A DNA stretch of 49,784 bases from Clostridium sp. Cult2 (GTDB taxonomy: Bacteria; Bacillota; Clostridia; Tissierellales; Tepidimicrobiaceae). The stretch covers positions 1 through 49,784 of the forward strand of contig NZ_PPXX01000104.1 in the NCBI RefSeq assembly GCF_021655075.1, written 5' to 3'. The first letter of the stretch is position 1. Each line of letters opens with the position of its first letter. The notes below the pieces were generated by a model. The model did not search any database, was not told the origin of the DNA, and worked only from the letters and a program-made list of their open reading frames with translations. Shown here in pieces: positions 22,819-31,494 of the stretch. The translations under genes were made by a program, and so were the position numbers.

Positions 22819-23943
22819 ATGATAAGATATTTAACTGCTGGAGAATCTCATGGTAAAGGATTAATTGGCATAATAGAAGGTTTTCCATCAAATATATATT
22901 TTGATATTGAGTTTATAAATAATGAGTTAAGTAGAAGGCAGAAAGGTTATGGGAGAAGTAGCAGAATGTCTATAGAGAAAGATGAAATTCAAGTAATATC
23001 TGGAGTAAACAAAGGCTATACTACGGGGAATCCAATATCCATTATGGTAGAAAATAAAGGTACTAATATAGATTTAGCAGAAGTTACAAGACCTAGACCA
23101 GGTCATGGAGACTTGTCAGGTGCTTTAAAATATAACCTAGAAGGTGCCAGAAATGTGTTGGAGAGAGCAAGTGCTAGAGAAACTGCCATGAGAGTTGCTG
23201 TGGGGAGTATATGTAAATTGCTTTTAATGGAATTTAATATTCATATTCTTAGCCATGTAATCCAGATAGGTGGTATAAAAATTCCAGAAGAAATTTACAC
23301 TAATTTCAGTATGGATAAGATACTAGCAGCAGATGAATCTGTTGTTAGGGTATTAGACAGAGATATAGAAAAGAAGATAATATCGAAAATTGAGAATACC
23401 AAAGAAGAAGGGGATACTTTAGGGGGAATATTTGAGGTAATTGGAATGAATATACCTGTAGGATTAGGTAGTTATACTAATTGGGATAGAAAGCTTGATG
23501 GTAAAATTGCTCAATCCATTATGAGTATTCCAGGGATTAAAGGAATTGAATTTGGATTGGGTTTTGAAATAGCTAATAGGCTAGGTTCCCAAGTTCATGA
23601 TGAGATATATTTTGATGGGAATAAGTATTATAGAAAAACAAATAATGCAGGGGGGATAGAAGGAGGGGTTTCTAATGGAGAATATATAATATTTAGAGCA
23701 ATTATGAAACCCATACCCACCTTAAAAAAGCCATTAGAAACTATAGATATTAAGACTAAGGAAAAAACATTAGCCCAGTTTGAGCGGTCTGATGTTTGCG
23801 CTGTACCGTCAGCTAGTATAGTAGCTGAGAATATGCTTGCCTGCATACTAGCTAATGAGATGATGTTGAAATTTGGTGGAGATAGTCTTGAGGAAATTAA
23901 AACTAATTTTTATAATTATATGGAGAGATTAAAAAACAGGTGA
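22819..23943 (+). CDS. aroC: Chorismate synthase
   Basis: Last step of the shikimate pathway: converts EPSP to chorismate with reduced FMN. The 374 residues start MIRYLTAGESHGKGL and contain RPRPGHGDLSGALKYN, NVLERASARETAMRVAVG and GGIEGGVSNGEYI, the family signatures. AAGGGGATGATT precedes the ATG. The gene begins a tight aroC-aroB-aroA operon (4-base gap, then 10-base overlap); other pathway genes are not in the window. Confidence 0.97.
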   Translation: MIRYLTAGESHGKGLIGIIEGFPSNIYFDIEFINNELSRRQKGYGRSSRMSIEKDEIQVISGVNKGYTTGNPISIMVENKGTNIDLAEVTRPRPGHGDLSGALKYNLEGARNVLERASARETAMRVAVGSICKLLLMEFNIHILSHVIQIGGIKIPEEIYTNFSMDKILAADESVVRVLDRDIEKKIISKIENTKEEGDTLGGIFEVIGMNIPVGLGSYTNWDRKLDGKIAQSIMSIPGIKGIEFGLGFEIANRLGSQVHDEIYFDGNKYYRKTNNAGGIEGGVSNGEYIIFRAIMKPIPTLKKPLETIDIKTKEKTLAQFERSDVCAVPSASIVAENMLACILANEMMLKFGGDSLEEIKTNFYNYMERLKNR

Positions 23944-23947
23944 TAAT

Positions 23948-24988
23948 ATGAAAATTAAAATAGGCAAGAATATATTAAATGAATTGAACAGCTATTTGAA
24001 AGATATAGGAGTTAAAAACTTATACATAATAACTGACGAAAATGTAAACAATCTTTATGAAGATTATTTATATGAAAATGTTAAGGAATTTGATTTTACC
24101 ACTTATGTTTTAGCACCAGGAGAAAGAAGCAAATCCATAGATACTACTTTTTCCATATATGATAATCTAATAGAAAATAACATAGATAGAAATACTTTAA
24201 TACTTAGTTTTGGTGGAGGAGTAGTAGGTGATATAACAGGTTTTGTTGCTTCTACCTTTAAAAGAGGTATAAATTATATTCAAATACCTACAACCCTTTT
24301 AGCCCAAGTAGATAGCAGCATTGGTGGAAAAGTAGGAATAGACTATGGAGGACTTAAAAACATTATAGGATCTTTTTATTTTCCAAATCTAATTATAATA
24401 GATGTAATTTTTTTAAAAACCCTATCTAAAAGAGATATAATTTCTGGTTTAGGTGAAATTTTAAAATATGGTCTAATAGTTGATTATAATCTATTTAAAT
24501 TTGTCAGTTCCAATCTTTCAAATATATATAGAAAAGATATAAACATTCTTCTTGAAATAATTAATCAATCTGTTTCAATCAAAAAAAATATAGTAAATAT
24601 GGACAAGTATGATAAAGGTTTAAGGAGGATATTAAACTTTGGACATACTATTGGGCATGGTATAGAAGCTTATTATAATTTTACTAAATTCAATCATGGA
24701 GAAACTGTAATTTTAGGTATGATATATGAATCATATATAGCAAAAGAAAAAGGGCTAATAGATGATATTTATTTCGAAGAGATTAATGATGTTCTTAAAA
24801 AACTTGTAATGCCAATAAAGTTTAATATTGAAGAAATTGAAAGGTTAATAAAAATAATGAGAAATGATAAGAAAAATTTTGATGGAAACATTGTATTTGT
24901 TCTGCCTATAGGTGAAGGGAAAGTAGAGGTTTTTAATGATATTGATGAAAAAATAATTAAAAAAAGTCTAAAGGGTGAATGGATTTGA
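23948..24988 (+). CDS. aroB: 3-Dehydroquinate synthase
   Basis: Second step of the shikimate pathway: DAHP to 3-dehydroquinate, NAD+ and divalent-metal dependent. The 346 residues show GGGVVGDITGFVASTFKRGI, PTTLLAQVDSSIGGKVGIDYGGLKN and the metal-binding HTIGHGIEAYY with a later NHGETV. The ATG has CAGGTGATA ahead, placed over the aroC stop. Overlaps aroA by 10 bases. Confidence 0.97.
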   Translation: MKIKIGKNILNELNSYLKDIGVKNLYIITDENVNNLYEDYLYENVKEFDFTTYVLAPGERSKSIDTTFSIYDNLIENNIDRNTLILSFGGGVVGDITGFVASTFKRGINYIQIPTTLLAQVDSSIGGKVGIDYGGLKNIIGSFYFPNLIIIDVIFLKTLSKRDIISGLGEILKYGLIVDYNLFKFVSSNLSNIYRKDINILLEIINQSVSIKKNIVNMDKYDKGLRRILNFGHTIGHGIEAYYNFTKFNHGETVILGMIYESYIAKEKGLIDDIYFEEINDVLKKLVMPIKFNIEEIERLIKIMRNDKKNFDGNIVFVLPIGEGKVEVFNDIDEKIIKKSLKGEWI

Positions 24989-26268
24989 TTATTAATGGTA
25001 ATACATATAGATTATTAGGAGAGATAGTAGTTTCTGGTGACAAGTCTATTTCCCATAGAAGCATTATAATTGGTTCTTTAGCTGAAGGTAATACTTTAAT
25101 ATCTGGTATTTTAATGTCTGAAGATGTTAGAAGAACCATAGCAGCTTTTAAAAGCATGGGGGTAGATATAGATGAAGGCGAAAATATAGTTTTCATTGAA
25201 GGGGTAGGTAGAAAGGGATTAAAAAAGCCTAAGTCTATTATTGATTGTGGTAATTCTGGCACTACTATGAGACTTTTAAGTGGAATTTTGGTAGGTCAAA
25301 AGTTTTCTACTACTTTAATAGGAGATCAATCCTTAATGAATAGGCCAATGGATAGGATTATTATTCCATTAATGAGAATGGGAGCTAATATCAAAGGAAG
25401 AGAAGATAGATATCCTCCAGTAGAAATTAAACCTAGCTTTAAAACCTTAGAAGGAATTAATTATAAGCTACCAATAGCCAGTGCTCAAGTTAAATCTGCT
25501 ATACTATTAGCAACTTTATTTGCAGAAGGACAGACTAGAATTATTGAGAATAAAATGACTCGGGATCATACTGAAAGGATGTTGAATTATTTTGGTTGCA
25601 CTGTATATAATGAAAAAGGGCAAATACAAATAAATTCTAATTGCATTTTATCTGGGAAGGATATCTACATTCCTGGAGATTTATCTTCTGCTGCATATTT
25701 TATGGTTGCAGCTTCTTTAATAGAAGGTTCTAATATTATTATTAAGAATGTAGGAATTAACCCTACAAGAACTGGCATCATTAGGGTATTAAAGAGAATG
25801 GGAGCTAATATAAAGATTTTCAATAAAAGATATATTAATAATGAACCTGTTGCTGATATTCAAGTGAAACATTCTAAACTAAAGGGGATTATTATAGATG
25901 GAGATATGATTGGGACTTTAATAGATGAGATTCCTATTATTGCAGTTGCAGCTTCTCTATCTGAAGGAATTACTGTTATTAGAGATGCAGAGGAGTTAAA
26001 ATATAAAGAAAGCAATAGAATAAAAGCAATATCAACTGAATTAAGGAAAATGGGAGTAAATATTAAGGAACTACCTGATGGAATGGTTATTGAAGGTGGA
26101 AGTTTTTTGGAGTCTGCTGACCTTGTTTCTCATAATGATCATAGGATTGCTATGGCATTATCCATTGCAGCCTTAAGGGGGGAAGGAAAATCTAATATAA
26201 AGGGATACGAATGTGTAAATATTTCCTATCCAGATTTTTACAATTCCCTTTTTAAACTATTATCATAG
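24979..26268 (+). CDS. aroA: 3-Phosphoshikimate 1-carboxyvinyltransferase (EPSP synthase)
   Basis: Transfers enolpyruvyl from PEP to shikimate-3-phosphate. The 429 residues have GDKSISHRSIIIG (19-31), GNSGTTMRL, the PEP-site motif LMNRPMDRI, TRDHTERML and HNDHRIAMALSIAALRG. The start ATG overlaps the end of aroB, with AAAGGGTGA ahead. Last gene of the aro operon. EPSP synthase is the target of glyphosate; sensitivity was not judged. Confidence 0.97.
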   Translation: MDLIINGNTYRLLGEIVVSGDKSISHRSIIIGSLAEGNTLISGILMSEDVRRTIAAFKSMGVDIDEGENIVFIEGVGRKGLKKPKSIIDCGNSGTTMRLLSGILVGQKFSTTLIGDQSLMNRPMDRIIIPLMRMGANIKGREDRYPPVEIKPSFKTLEGINYKLPIASAQVKSAILLATLFAEGQTRIIENKMTRDHTERMLNYFGCTVYNEKGQIQINSNCILSGKDIYIPGDLSSAAYFMVAASLIEGSNIIIKNVGINPTRTGIIRVLKRMGANIKIFNKRYINNEPVADIQVKHSKLKGIIIDGDMIGTLIDEIPIIAVAASLSEGITVIRDAEELKYKESNRIKAISTELRKMGVNIKELPDGMVIEGGSFLESADLVSHNDHRIAMALSIAALRGEGKSNIKGYECVNISYPDFYNSLFKLLS

Positions 26269-26342
26269 ATGTTTGATTTTTTATATGTAAACTAATATAA
26301 TTAGTGAAGAAGATAACATAATAATATGAGGAGGTATATAGG

Positions 26343-26918
26343 ATGAATTATAAGTTACCGATTGCATTATCTAATAGACATATCCATTTAAGTGAAAAAG
26401 ATTTAGATATTTTATTTGGACAAGATTATCAATTAACTAAAACAAAGGACTTATCTCAGCCAGGACAATATGCTTGTGAAGAAAGAGTAGATATAGTTGG
26501 TCAAAAAGGAACCATTAAAGGTGTTAGAGTTTTAGGACCAGAAAGAAGTAAAACCCAGATAGAAATTTCTATTTCTGATGCTTTTAAACTTGGCGTTAAA
26601 CCGGTGGTCAGAAATTCAGGAGATATAGAAGGAACACCAGGAGTGAAGGTTGTAGGCCCAAAAGGCGAAATCGATTTAGAAGATGGAACAATAGTTGCAG
26701 CAAGACATGTACATATGCATACAGCAGATGGTGAGAAATTTGGAGTTAAAGATGGGGATGTAGTTAGGATAAAGACTCATGGTATGAGATCTGTAATATT
26801 TGAAAATGTTTTAGCTAGAGTAAAAGATAATTTTGCATTAGAAATGCATGTTGATATAGAAGAAGGAAATGCAGCGGGAGTAAAAAATGGAGATTTGGTG
26901 GAATTAATTAAAGAATGA
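26343..26918 (+). CDS. pduL: PduL-type phosphate acyltransferase
   Basis: Converts acyl-CoA (acetyl- or propanoyl-CoA) and phosphate to acyl phosphate, unrelated to Pta. The 191-residue protein has two PduL domains with zinc ligands in SNRHIHLS (H13, H15) and [11 protein letters not shown] (H122, H124, H126). It starts directly at the catalytic domain, so the N-terminal encapsulation peptide of microcompartment PduL proteins is absent. I infer a cytosolic housekeeping enzyme that makes acetate and ATP with an acetate kinase. GAGGAGGTATATAGG precedes the ATG. Translationally tied to deoC. Confidence 0.93.
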   Translation: MNYKLPIALSNRHIHLSEKDLDILFGQDYQLTKTKDLSQPGQYACEERVDIVGQKGTIKGVRVLGPERSKTQIEISISDAFKLGVKPVVRNSGDIEGTPGVKVVGPKGEIDLEDGTIVAARHVHMHTADGEKFGVKDGDVVRIKTHGMRSVIFENVLARVKDNFALEMHVDIEEGNAAGVKNGDLVELIKE

Positions 26919-26929
26919 GAGGTGATTTA

Positions 26930-27583
26930 ATGAAAACCATAGCTTCTATGATTGATCATACGTTGCTAAAACCTGAAGCTAGTAAAGAAATGATTCAAGA
27001 CTTATGTAATGAAGCAAAAGAATATGGTTTTGCTGCAGTATGTGTTAATCCTTTCTATGTAAAGTTGGCTAAGGAAATTTTAATGGGTTCAGAGGTTAAA
27101 GTTGCAACGGTAATAGGTTTTCCATTAGGTGCTAATACTAAGGAGGTTAAAGCCTATGAAACCGCTAAGGCTATTGAAGGTGGGGCTGAGGAAGTTGATA
27201 TGGTGATAAACATTGGAGCTTTAAAGAATAAAGATTATGATGTTGTAAAAGAGGATATTAAGGCTGTTATAAATGCAGCTAATAATAAGGCAATTGTAAA
27301 AGTCATAATAGAGACCTGTTTGTTAACCCATAAAGAAAAGGTTAAAGCCTGTGAATTAGCTATGGAAGCTGGTGCTGATTTTGTAAAAACTTCTACTGGA
27401 TTTAGCACTGGAGGTGCTACTGTAGAAGATGTTAAGCTTATGAAAAAAGTTGTAGGAAGTAAATTGAAAATTAAAGCCTCAGGAGGAATTAGAGATTATG
27501 CATCGGCAATGGCTATGATTGAAGCAGGGGCTTCAAGAATTGGAGCGAGTGCTTCTGTTAAAATAGTCAAAGGAACAAAATAA
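26930..27583 (+). CDS. deoC: Deoxyribose-phosphate aldolase
   Basis: Cleaves 2-deoxyribose-5-phosphate into acetaldehyde and glyceraldehyde-3-phosphate. The 217-residue protein has [11 protein letters not shown] at the start, Asp90, the Schiff-base Lys153 in VKTSTGF and Lys182 in KASGGIRD. The ATG at 26930 follows GAGAGGTGATTTA; an upstream in-frame ATG overlaps the pduL stop and lacks a ribosome binding site. It lies 11 bases after pduL. The link is metabolic: acetaldehyde can be oxidised to acetyl-CoA, which PduL would use, though no aldehyde dehydrogenase gene lies beside them. Confidence 0.97.
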   Translation: MKTIASMIDHTLLKPEASKEMIQDLCNEAKEYGFAAVCVNPFYVKLAKEILMGSEVKVATVIGFPLGANTKEVKAYETAKAIEGGAEEVDMVINIGALKNKDYDVVKEDIKAVINAANNKAIVKVIIETCLLTHKEKVKACELAMEAGADFVKTSTGFSTGGATVEDVKLMKKVVGSKLKIKASGGIRDYASAMAMIEAGASRIGASASVKIVKGTK

Positions 27584-27592
27584 AACTATTCT

Positions 27593-27632
27593 GTAAAAGC
27601 TAGATAGTAATATTGGACTATCTAGCTTTTAC
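27593..27632 (+). terminator. Terminator after deoC
   Basis: A perfect 16-bp stem, GTAAAAGCTAGATAGT (27593-27608) with its complement at 27617-27632, has an 8-base loop. The 3' arm contains TTTT. Confidence 0.8.
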
Positions 27633-27707
27633 ATTTAAATAACTGATTAGTTTTGGTGCAAATGGGTAAAATTAACATAGTTAAAAAAGTATAGGAGGAG
27701 ATAATTA

Positions 27708-28064
27708 ATGAGCCAATATCATGAACCTATAGAATTATTAGATGAAAAGTCTAAAGATATCGTTAGAGCTTTAAACAGTTTAAAAGAGGAAGTAGAAGCT
27801 GTAGATTGGTATAATCAAAGGGTAGTAGCTTCTAATGATGAAGAATTAAAAGCTATTATGGCCCACAATAGGGATGAAGAAATCGAACATGTATGTATGA
27901 CATTAGAATGGTTAAGAAGAAATATGCCTGTGTGGGATCAAGAATTAAGAACTTACTTATTTACTGAAGGACCTATTGCTGGTATTGAAGAAACTGCAAT
28001 GGGAAGGGATACTGAAGAAATTCCTGAAGGAAAATCTGGATTAAGTGTTGGAGACTTAAAATAA
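27708..28064 (+). CDS. Encapsulated ferritin-like protein (EncFtn)
   Basis: Ferroxidase cargo of an encapsulin nanocompartment: oxidises Fe(II) for mineral storage inside the shell. The 118 residues match EncFtn. Glu27, Glu28, Glu30 and Trp34, and E58-x2-H61, fall at the same relative spacing as the iron-site residues of Rhodospirillum rubrum EncFtn (Glu31, Glu32, Glu34, Trp38, Glu62, His65). The C-terminus GKSGLSVGDLK resembles a cargo-loading peptide that docks in the shell. ATAGGAGGAGATAATT precedes the ATG. The shell gene follows 9 bases after the stop, as in known encapsulin operons. Confidence 0.95.
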   Translation: MSQYHEPIELLDEKSKDIVRALNSLKEEVEAVDWYNQRVVASNDEELKAIMAHNRDEEIEHVCMTLEWLRRNMPVWDQELRTYLFTEGPIAGIEETAMGRDTEEIPEGKSGLSVGDLK

Positions 28065-28073
28065 AGGAGTGAA

Positions 28074-28865
28074 ATGGAAATGTTATATAGAGAACTTGCA
28101 CCTATTACTAAAGAAGCTTGGGAAGAAATAGAAGAAAGGCTCATGGAAGTTTTCAAAAACTATCTTTCTGCAAGAAAGGTAGTTAAAGTTGAAGGACCTA
28201 AAGGTCGTGACTTTAATGTAATAACCGATGGAAGGTTAGGAGAAATAAAAGAAGATGATGAACTTTGTTATGGCCTTTACAATGTGTTGCCATTAACAGA
28301 GGCAAGGATTGAATTTGAAATGGATAGATGGGAATTAGATAATATCTCCCGAGGAGCAAAGGATATAGACTATGAGCCTTTAGAAGAAGCTGCTAAAAAA
28401 ATTGCACTCTTTGAAGAAAATGCAGTATATAACGGGCTGGAGAATGCACATATAAAGGGGTTGGTTAAGTCAGCTGAGGGAGATGCTTTAAATTTTGGTA
28501 ATGACCCTAATTCCATTATGGATTCAATTACAAAAGGATTGATAAGACTTAAGGAAGTTTATCAAGAAGGACCTTTCACTCTAATAGTAGGAGAAGAAGC
28601 TTATAGGAGAATTATCTCTAAGGAGACTGGTTACCCATTAGAAAGAAGGATAGAAAATCTTCTTGGACACAAAATTATCTACAGCCATGTTGTAGATGGA
28701 GCACTATTAGTCCCTTACGACCATGAAGATTTAGAGTTAACTATAGGAGAAGATTTATCTATTGGTTATCAATATAATGATAATAAGAAAGTAAGATTTT
28801 TCATCACAGAATCCTTTACGTTTAGAGTATTAGATCCAACTATCATAATTAATTATAAACTATAG
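28074..28865 (+). CDS. Encapsulin shell protein (family 1, HK97-fold)
   Basis: Self-assembles into an icosahedral protein shell that houses the ferritin-like cargo. The 263-residue length is normal for the smaller (T=1) shells. The N-terminus MEMLYRELAPIT matches the MDFLxRELAP pattern of family 1 encapsulins, which supports the ATG at 28074 over the one at 28080. The HK97-like E-loop and A-domain regions (WELDNISRGAKDIDYEPLEEAAKKIALFEE, ERRIENLLGHKIIYS) are recognisable. AAGGAG lies 4 bases before the start. A long hairpin 95 bases after the stop probably ends the operon. Confidence 0.95.
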   Translation: MEMLYRELAPITKEAWEEIEERLMEVFKNYLSARKVVKVEGPKGRDFNVITDGRLGEIKEDDELCYGLYNVLPLTEARIEFEMDRWELDNISRGAKDIDYEPLEEAAKKIALFEENAVYNGLENAHIKGLVKSAEGDALNFGNDPNSIMDSITKGLIRLKEVYQEGPFTLIVGEEAYRRIISKETGYPLERRIENLLGHKIIYSHVVDGALLVPYDHEDLELTIGEDLSIGYQYNDNKKVRFFITESFTFRVLDPTIIINYKL

Positions 28866-28960
28866 TAAATACCTAATATTTAGTAATATTCTATATGTGT
28901 AAACAATAGAAATATAAATGTAGAAAGATATTTAGAAAGTAATGATTGTATTGGAATTTA

Positions 28961-29016
28961 GGCATAAACCTATAATGTATATTGTCAACTACATATAAGG
29001 TTTATGCCTTTATTAT
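28961..29016 (+). terminator. Terminator-like long hairpin after the encapsulin operon
   Basis: GGCATAAACCT (28961-28971) pairs with AGGTTTATGCC (28998-29008), followed by TTTATTATT. The 26-base loop contains a further GTAG/CTAC-like pairing. The 95 bases before it hold nothing I recognise. Confidence 0.7.
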
Positions 29017-29079
29017 TAATAGAAAGGAGAGTAGAGTATTTATTATAATTATTAGTTTAAACAAAAGGAGGTATTTTTA

Positions 29080-30468
29080 ATGAGAGGTTTCTTTGGAAAA
29101 TTACAAAAGCTTGGAAGAGCCTTGATGCTACCAGTAGCTGTATTACCTATCGCAGGTTTACTTTTAAGGTTAGGAGCAGATGATGTTTTCAACGTTCCTT
29201 TTATCGCAGAAGCGGGAGGAGCTATACTGGGGAACCTTCCTATTATCTTTGCCATAGGTGTGGCAGTTGGTTTATCTTTTGATAATTCGGGAGCTTCAGG
29301 ACTAGCGGGGGTAGTAGGTTATTTTGTTCTTACTGCTGGAGCAGCAGTTATTAATGATACCATAAATATGGGAGTACTTGGAGGTATTATTGCAGGTGTA
29401 GTAGCAGGGAACTTATACAATAAGTATTATGATATTAAACTACCGGATTGGTTAGGTTTCTTTGGAGGCAGAAGATTTGTTCCTATTGTAACGGGTTTTG
29501 TATCTATAATTTTAGCCCTTATGTTTGGATATATTTGGCCACCTATTCAAAGTGGAATTGATGCAGCTGCAAATTGGATGATAGGAGCAGGAGCCATTGG
29601 AGTATTTGCTTTTGGGTTTTTAAATAGGCTTTTAATTCCAGTGGGATTACATCATGTTATTAACAATCTTGTCTGGTTTATATTTGGCGAATATGGAGGT
29701 GCAACAGGAGATTATGGTAGATTTTTAGCAGGAGACCCTAATGCAGGAGTATTCATGGCAGGTTTTTATCCAATAATGATGTTTGGGTTAGTTGGAGCTG
29801 CCTTGGCTATGTATAAGACAGCCAAACCTGAGAATAGAAAACAGATAAGTGGAGCCTTGTTTTCTGTAGGATTTACATCTTTTCTTACAGGGATTACTGA
29901 ACCTATAGAATTCTTATTCATGTTTTTAGCACCATCCTTATATATTATTCATGCTCTGCTATCAGGAGTAGCTTTAGCAGTTTCATACATGCTAAATATA
30001 AAACACGGATTCAGTTTTTCTGCAGGTGCCATAGACTATTTCTTATATATGAAATTAGCGACTAATGGGTGGTTACTAATTCCAGTAGGATTGGCTTTTG
30101 GAATAATATATTATTTAATATTTGTATTTGCAATAAAGAAATTAGATTTACCCACTCCAGGTAGGGTAGATGAAGAAGGGGAAGGCCTAGATGAGTTAAT
30201 AGAGGAAAGAGGAATGAGTGGTGTAGCAGTAGCATATATAGACGCCCTAGGTGGAGTAGACAATATTAGAGAAGTTAGTGCATGTATTACTAGACTTAGA
30301 TTAGTTGTAAATGATAGTTCTCTAATTAATGAAGAAGAATTGAAAAAACTAGGTGTATCAGGATTACTAAAACCTACCGCTAATAATGTTCAAGTAATAG
30401 TTGGCACAAGAGCTGAAATAATTGCTGATGAGATAAAGAACAATTTAAACATTTTAAACAAAAAATAA
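29080..30468 (+). CDS. nagE: PTS N-acetylglucosamine-type transporter, EIICB
   Basis: Phosphorylating uptake of a hexose, probably N-acetylglucosamine. The 462 residues comprise an EIIC membrane domain (1 to about 375) with GITEPIEFLFMFLAP and GLHHVINNLVWF, and an EIIB domain (about 385-462) with the phosphorylatable Cys402 in SACITRLRL. There is no EIIA domain, so a separate or shared EIIA must supply phosphate. Its N-terminus and EIIC resemble NagE and PtsG; the specificity is inferred. AAAGGAGGTATTTTTA precedes the ATG. The next gene encodes a protein often found beside PTS genes. Confidence 0.88.
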   Translation: MRGFFGKLQKLGRALMLPVAVLPIAGLLLRLGADDVFNVPFIAEAGGAILGNLPIIFAIGVAVGLSFDNSGASGLAGVVGYFVLTAGAAVINDTINMGVLGGIIAGVVAGNLYNKYYDIKLPDWLGFFGGRRFVPIVTGFVSIILALMFGYIWPPIQSGIDAAANWMIGAGAIGVFAFGFLNRLLIPVGLHHVINNLVWFIFGEYGGATGDYGRFLAGDPNAGVFMAGFYPIMMFGLVGAALAMYKTAKPENRKQISGALFSVGFTSFLTGITEPIEFLFMFLAPSLYIIHALLSGVALAVSYMLNIKHGFSFSAGAIDYFLYMKLATNGWLLIPVGLAFGIIYYLIFVFAIKKLDLPTPGRVDEEGEGLDELIEERGMSGVAVAYIDALGGVDNIREVSACITRLRLVVNDSSLINEEELKKLGVSGLLKPTANNVQVIVGTRAEIIADEIKNNLNILNKK

Positions 30469-30481
30469 TAAGGATATAACA

Positions 30482-30514
30482 GAATATGGTGGCTAGTCTT
30501 TAGTCACCATATTC
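30482..30514 (+). other. Intercistronic hairpin without T tract between nagE and the next gene
   Basis: GAATATGGTG (30482-30491) pairs with CACCATATTC (30505-30514), with inner CTA/TAG. No T run follows, so it may act as an mRNA stabiliser or processing site. Confidence 0.5.
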
Positions 30515-30542
30515 CATTAGTATGAACAAAGGGAGGAAAGAG

Positions 30543-31463
30543 ATGGTAAAAAGAATATTGGATTTAGATACATCAGATATCAAAAACATGAACAAAAAAG
30601 AAAAATTGCTGAGTATAAAGGCTGGTGAGGGAAGAACTGTTGTTAGTGAAATTATATCTGTAGCTCCGCCACTTCTCTGGGATGTAAGCAATATAGAGTT
30701 GGCTTCAGCTTTTGGAGCTGATATACTTTTATTAAATATGTATGATATAGACAATCCCAAAATAGAAGGAATACCATATAAAGATTCATCTAAGCTTATC
30801 GAAAATGTAAAAAGATTGACAGGTCGAATGGTAGGAGTCAATTTAGAACCAGTAGATTTAGATGAAGAAGTCCAAGATAGAATTTTTTTGCCAAAGGGTA
30901 GATTGGCAACAGTTGAAAATGTAAAAAAGCTAGTAAGTCAAGGGGCAGACATGATATTATTGACTGGAAATCCTAAGACAGGAGTTTCTAACAATCAAAT
31001 TATTAAAGCCATAGGTAAGATAAAATATACTCTCGGAGACCAAATAATAATTGCATCAGGGAAAATGCATGGTTCAGGAAGTATAAAGGAATCAGGTGCC
31101 AATATTATTAGCAAAGAGTTGATAAAGGAATTCATCCAAGCAGGTAGCGATATAATTCTAATACCTGCACCTGGGACTGTACCGGGAATGACAGTTGATT
31201 ATGTCAAAGAATTAGTAGATTATGTCCACTCCTTAGGTAAATTGACTATAACATCAATAGGTACCTCTCAGGAAGGAGCAGATCAGTGGACTATTAGAAA
31301 TATTGCCCTAAATAGTAAGATGACAGGTACTGATATTCATCATATAGGTGATGCAGGCATGTCGCCAGGGATGGCTACCCCTGAAAATATTATGATATAT
31401 TCCATTGCAATTAAGGGTAAAAGGCATACTTATAGGAGGATGGCTAGGTCTGTAAATAGATAA
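30543..31463 (+). CDS. TIM-barrel-like protein of unknown function next to PTS genes
   Basis: The 306-residue protein has the look of a (beta/alpha)8 enzyme: repeated strand-helix units with conserved turns such as GADILLLNMYDI, GVNLEPVDLD, MILLTGNPKTGVS, IIIASGKMHGSGS, IILIPAPGTVPGMTV and TDIHHIGDAGMSPGMATPENI. It ends in KRHTYRRMARSV. I recall closely related proteins annotated loosely as PEP mutase-like or haloacid dehalogenase-like and found beside PTS permeases in Firmicutes; no reaction is established to my knowledge. The ATG at 30543 is chosen for GGGAGG 6 bases ahead. Cotranscription with nagE is likely (74-base gap with a hairpin). Confidence 0.75.
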   Translation: MVKRILDLDTSDIKNMNKKEKLLSIKAGEGRTVVSEIISVAPPLLWDVSNIELASAFGADILLLNMYDIDNPKIEGIPYKDSSKLIENVKRLTGRMVGVNLEPVDLDEEVQDRIFLPKGRLATVENVKKLVSQGADMILLTGNPKTGVSNNQIIKAIGKIKYTLGDQIIIASGKMHGSGSIKESGANIISKELIKEFIQAGSDIILIPAPGTVPGMTVDYVKELVDYVHSLGKLTITSIGTSQEGADQWTIRNIALNSKMTGTDIHHIGDAGMSPGMATPENIMIYSIAIKGKRHTYRRMARSVNR

Positions 31464-31494
31464 ACCAAGGAGGATATTATCTCTCCTTGGTTTA
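31461..31494. terminator. Bidirectional terminator between convergent genes
   Basis: TAAACCAAGGAG (31461-31472) pairs with CTCCTTGGTTTA (31483-31494). It touches both stop codons. Confidence 0.8.
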
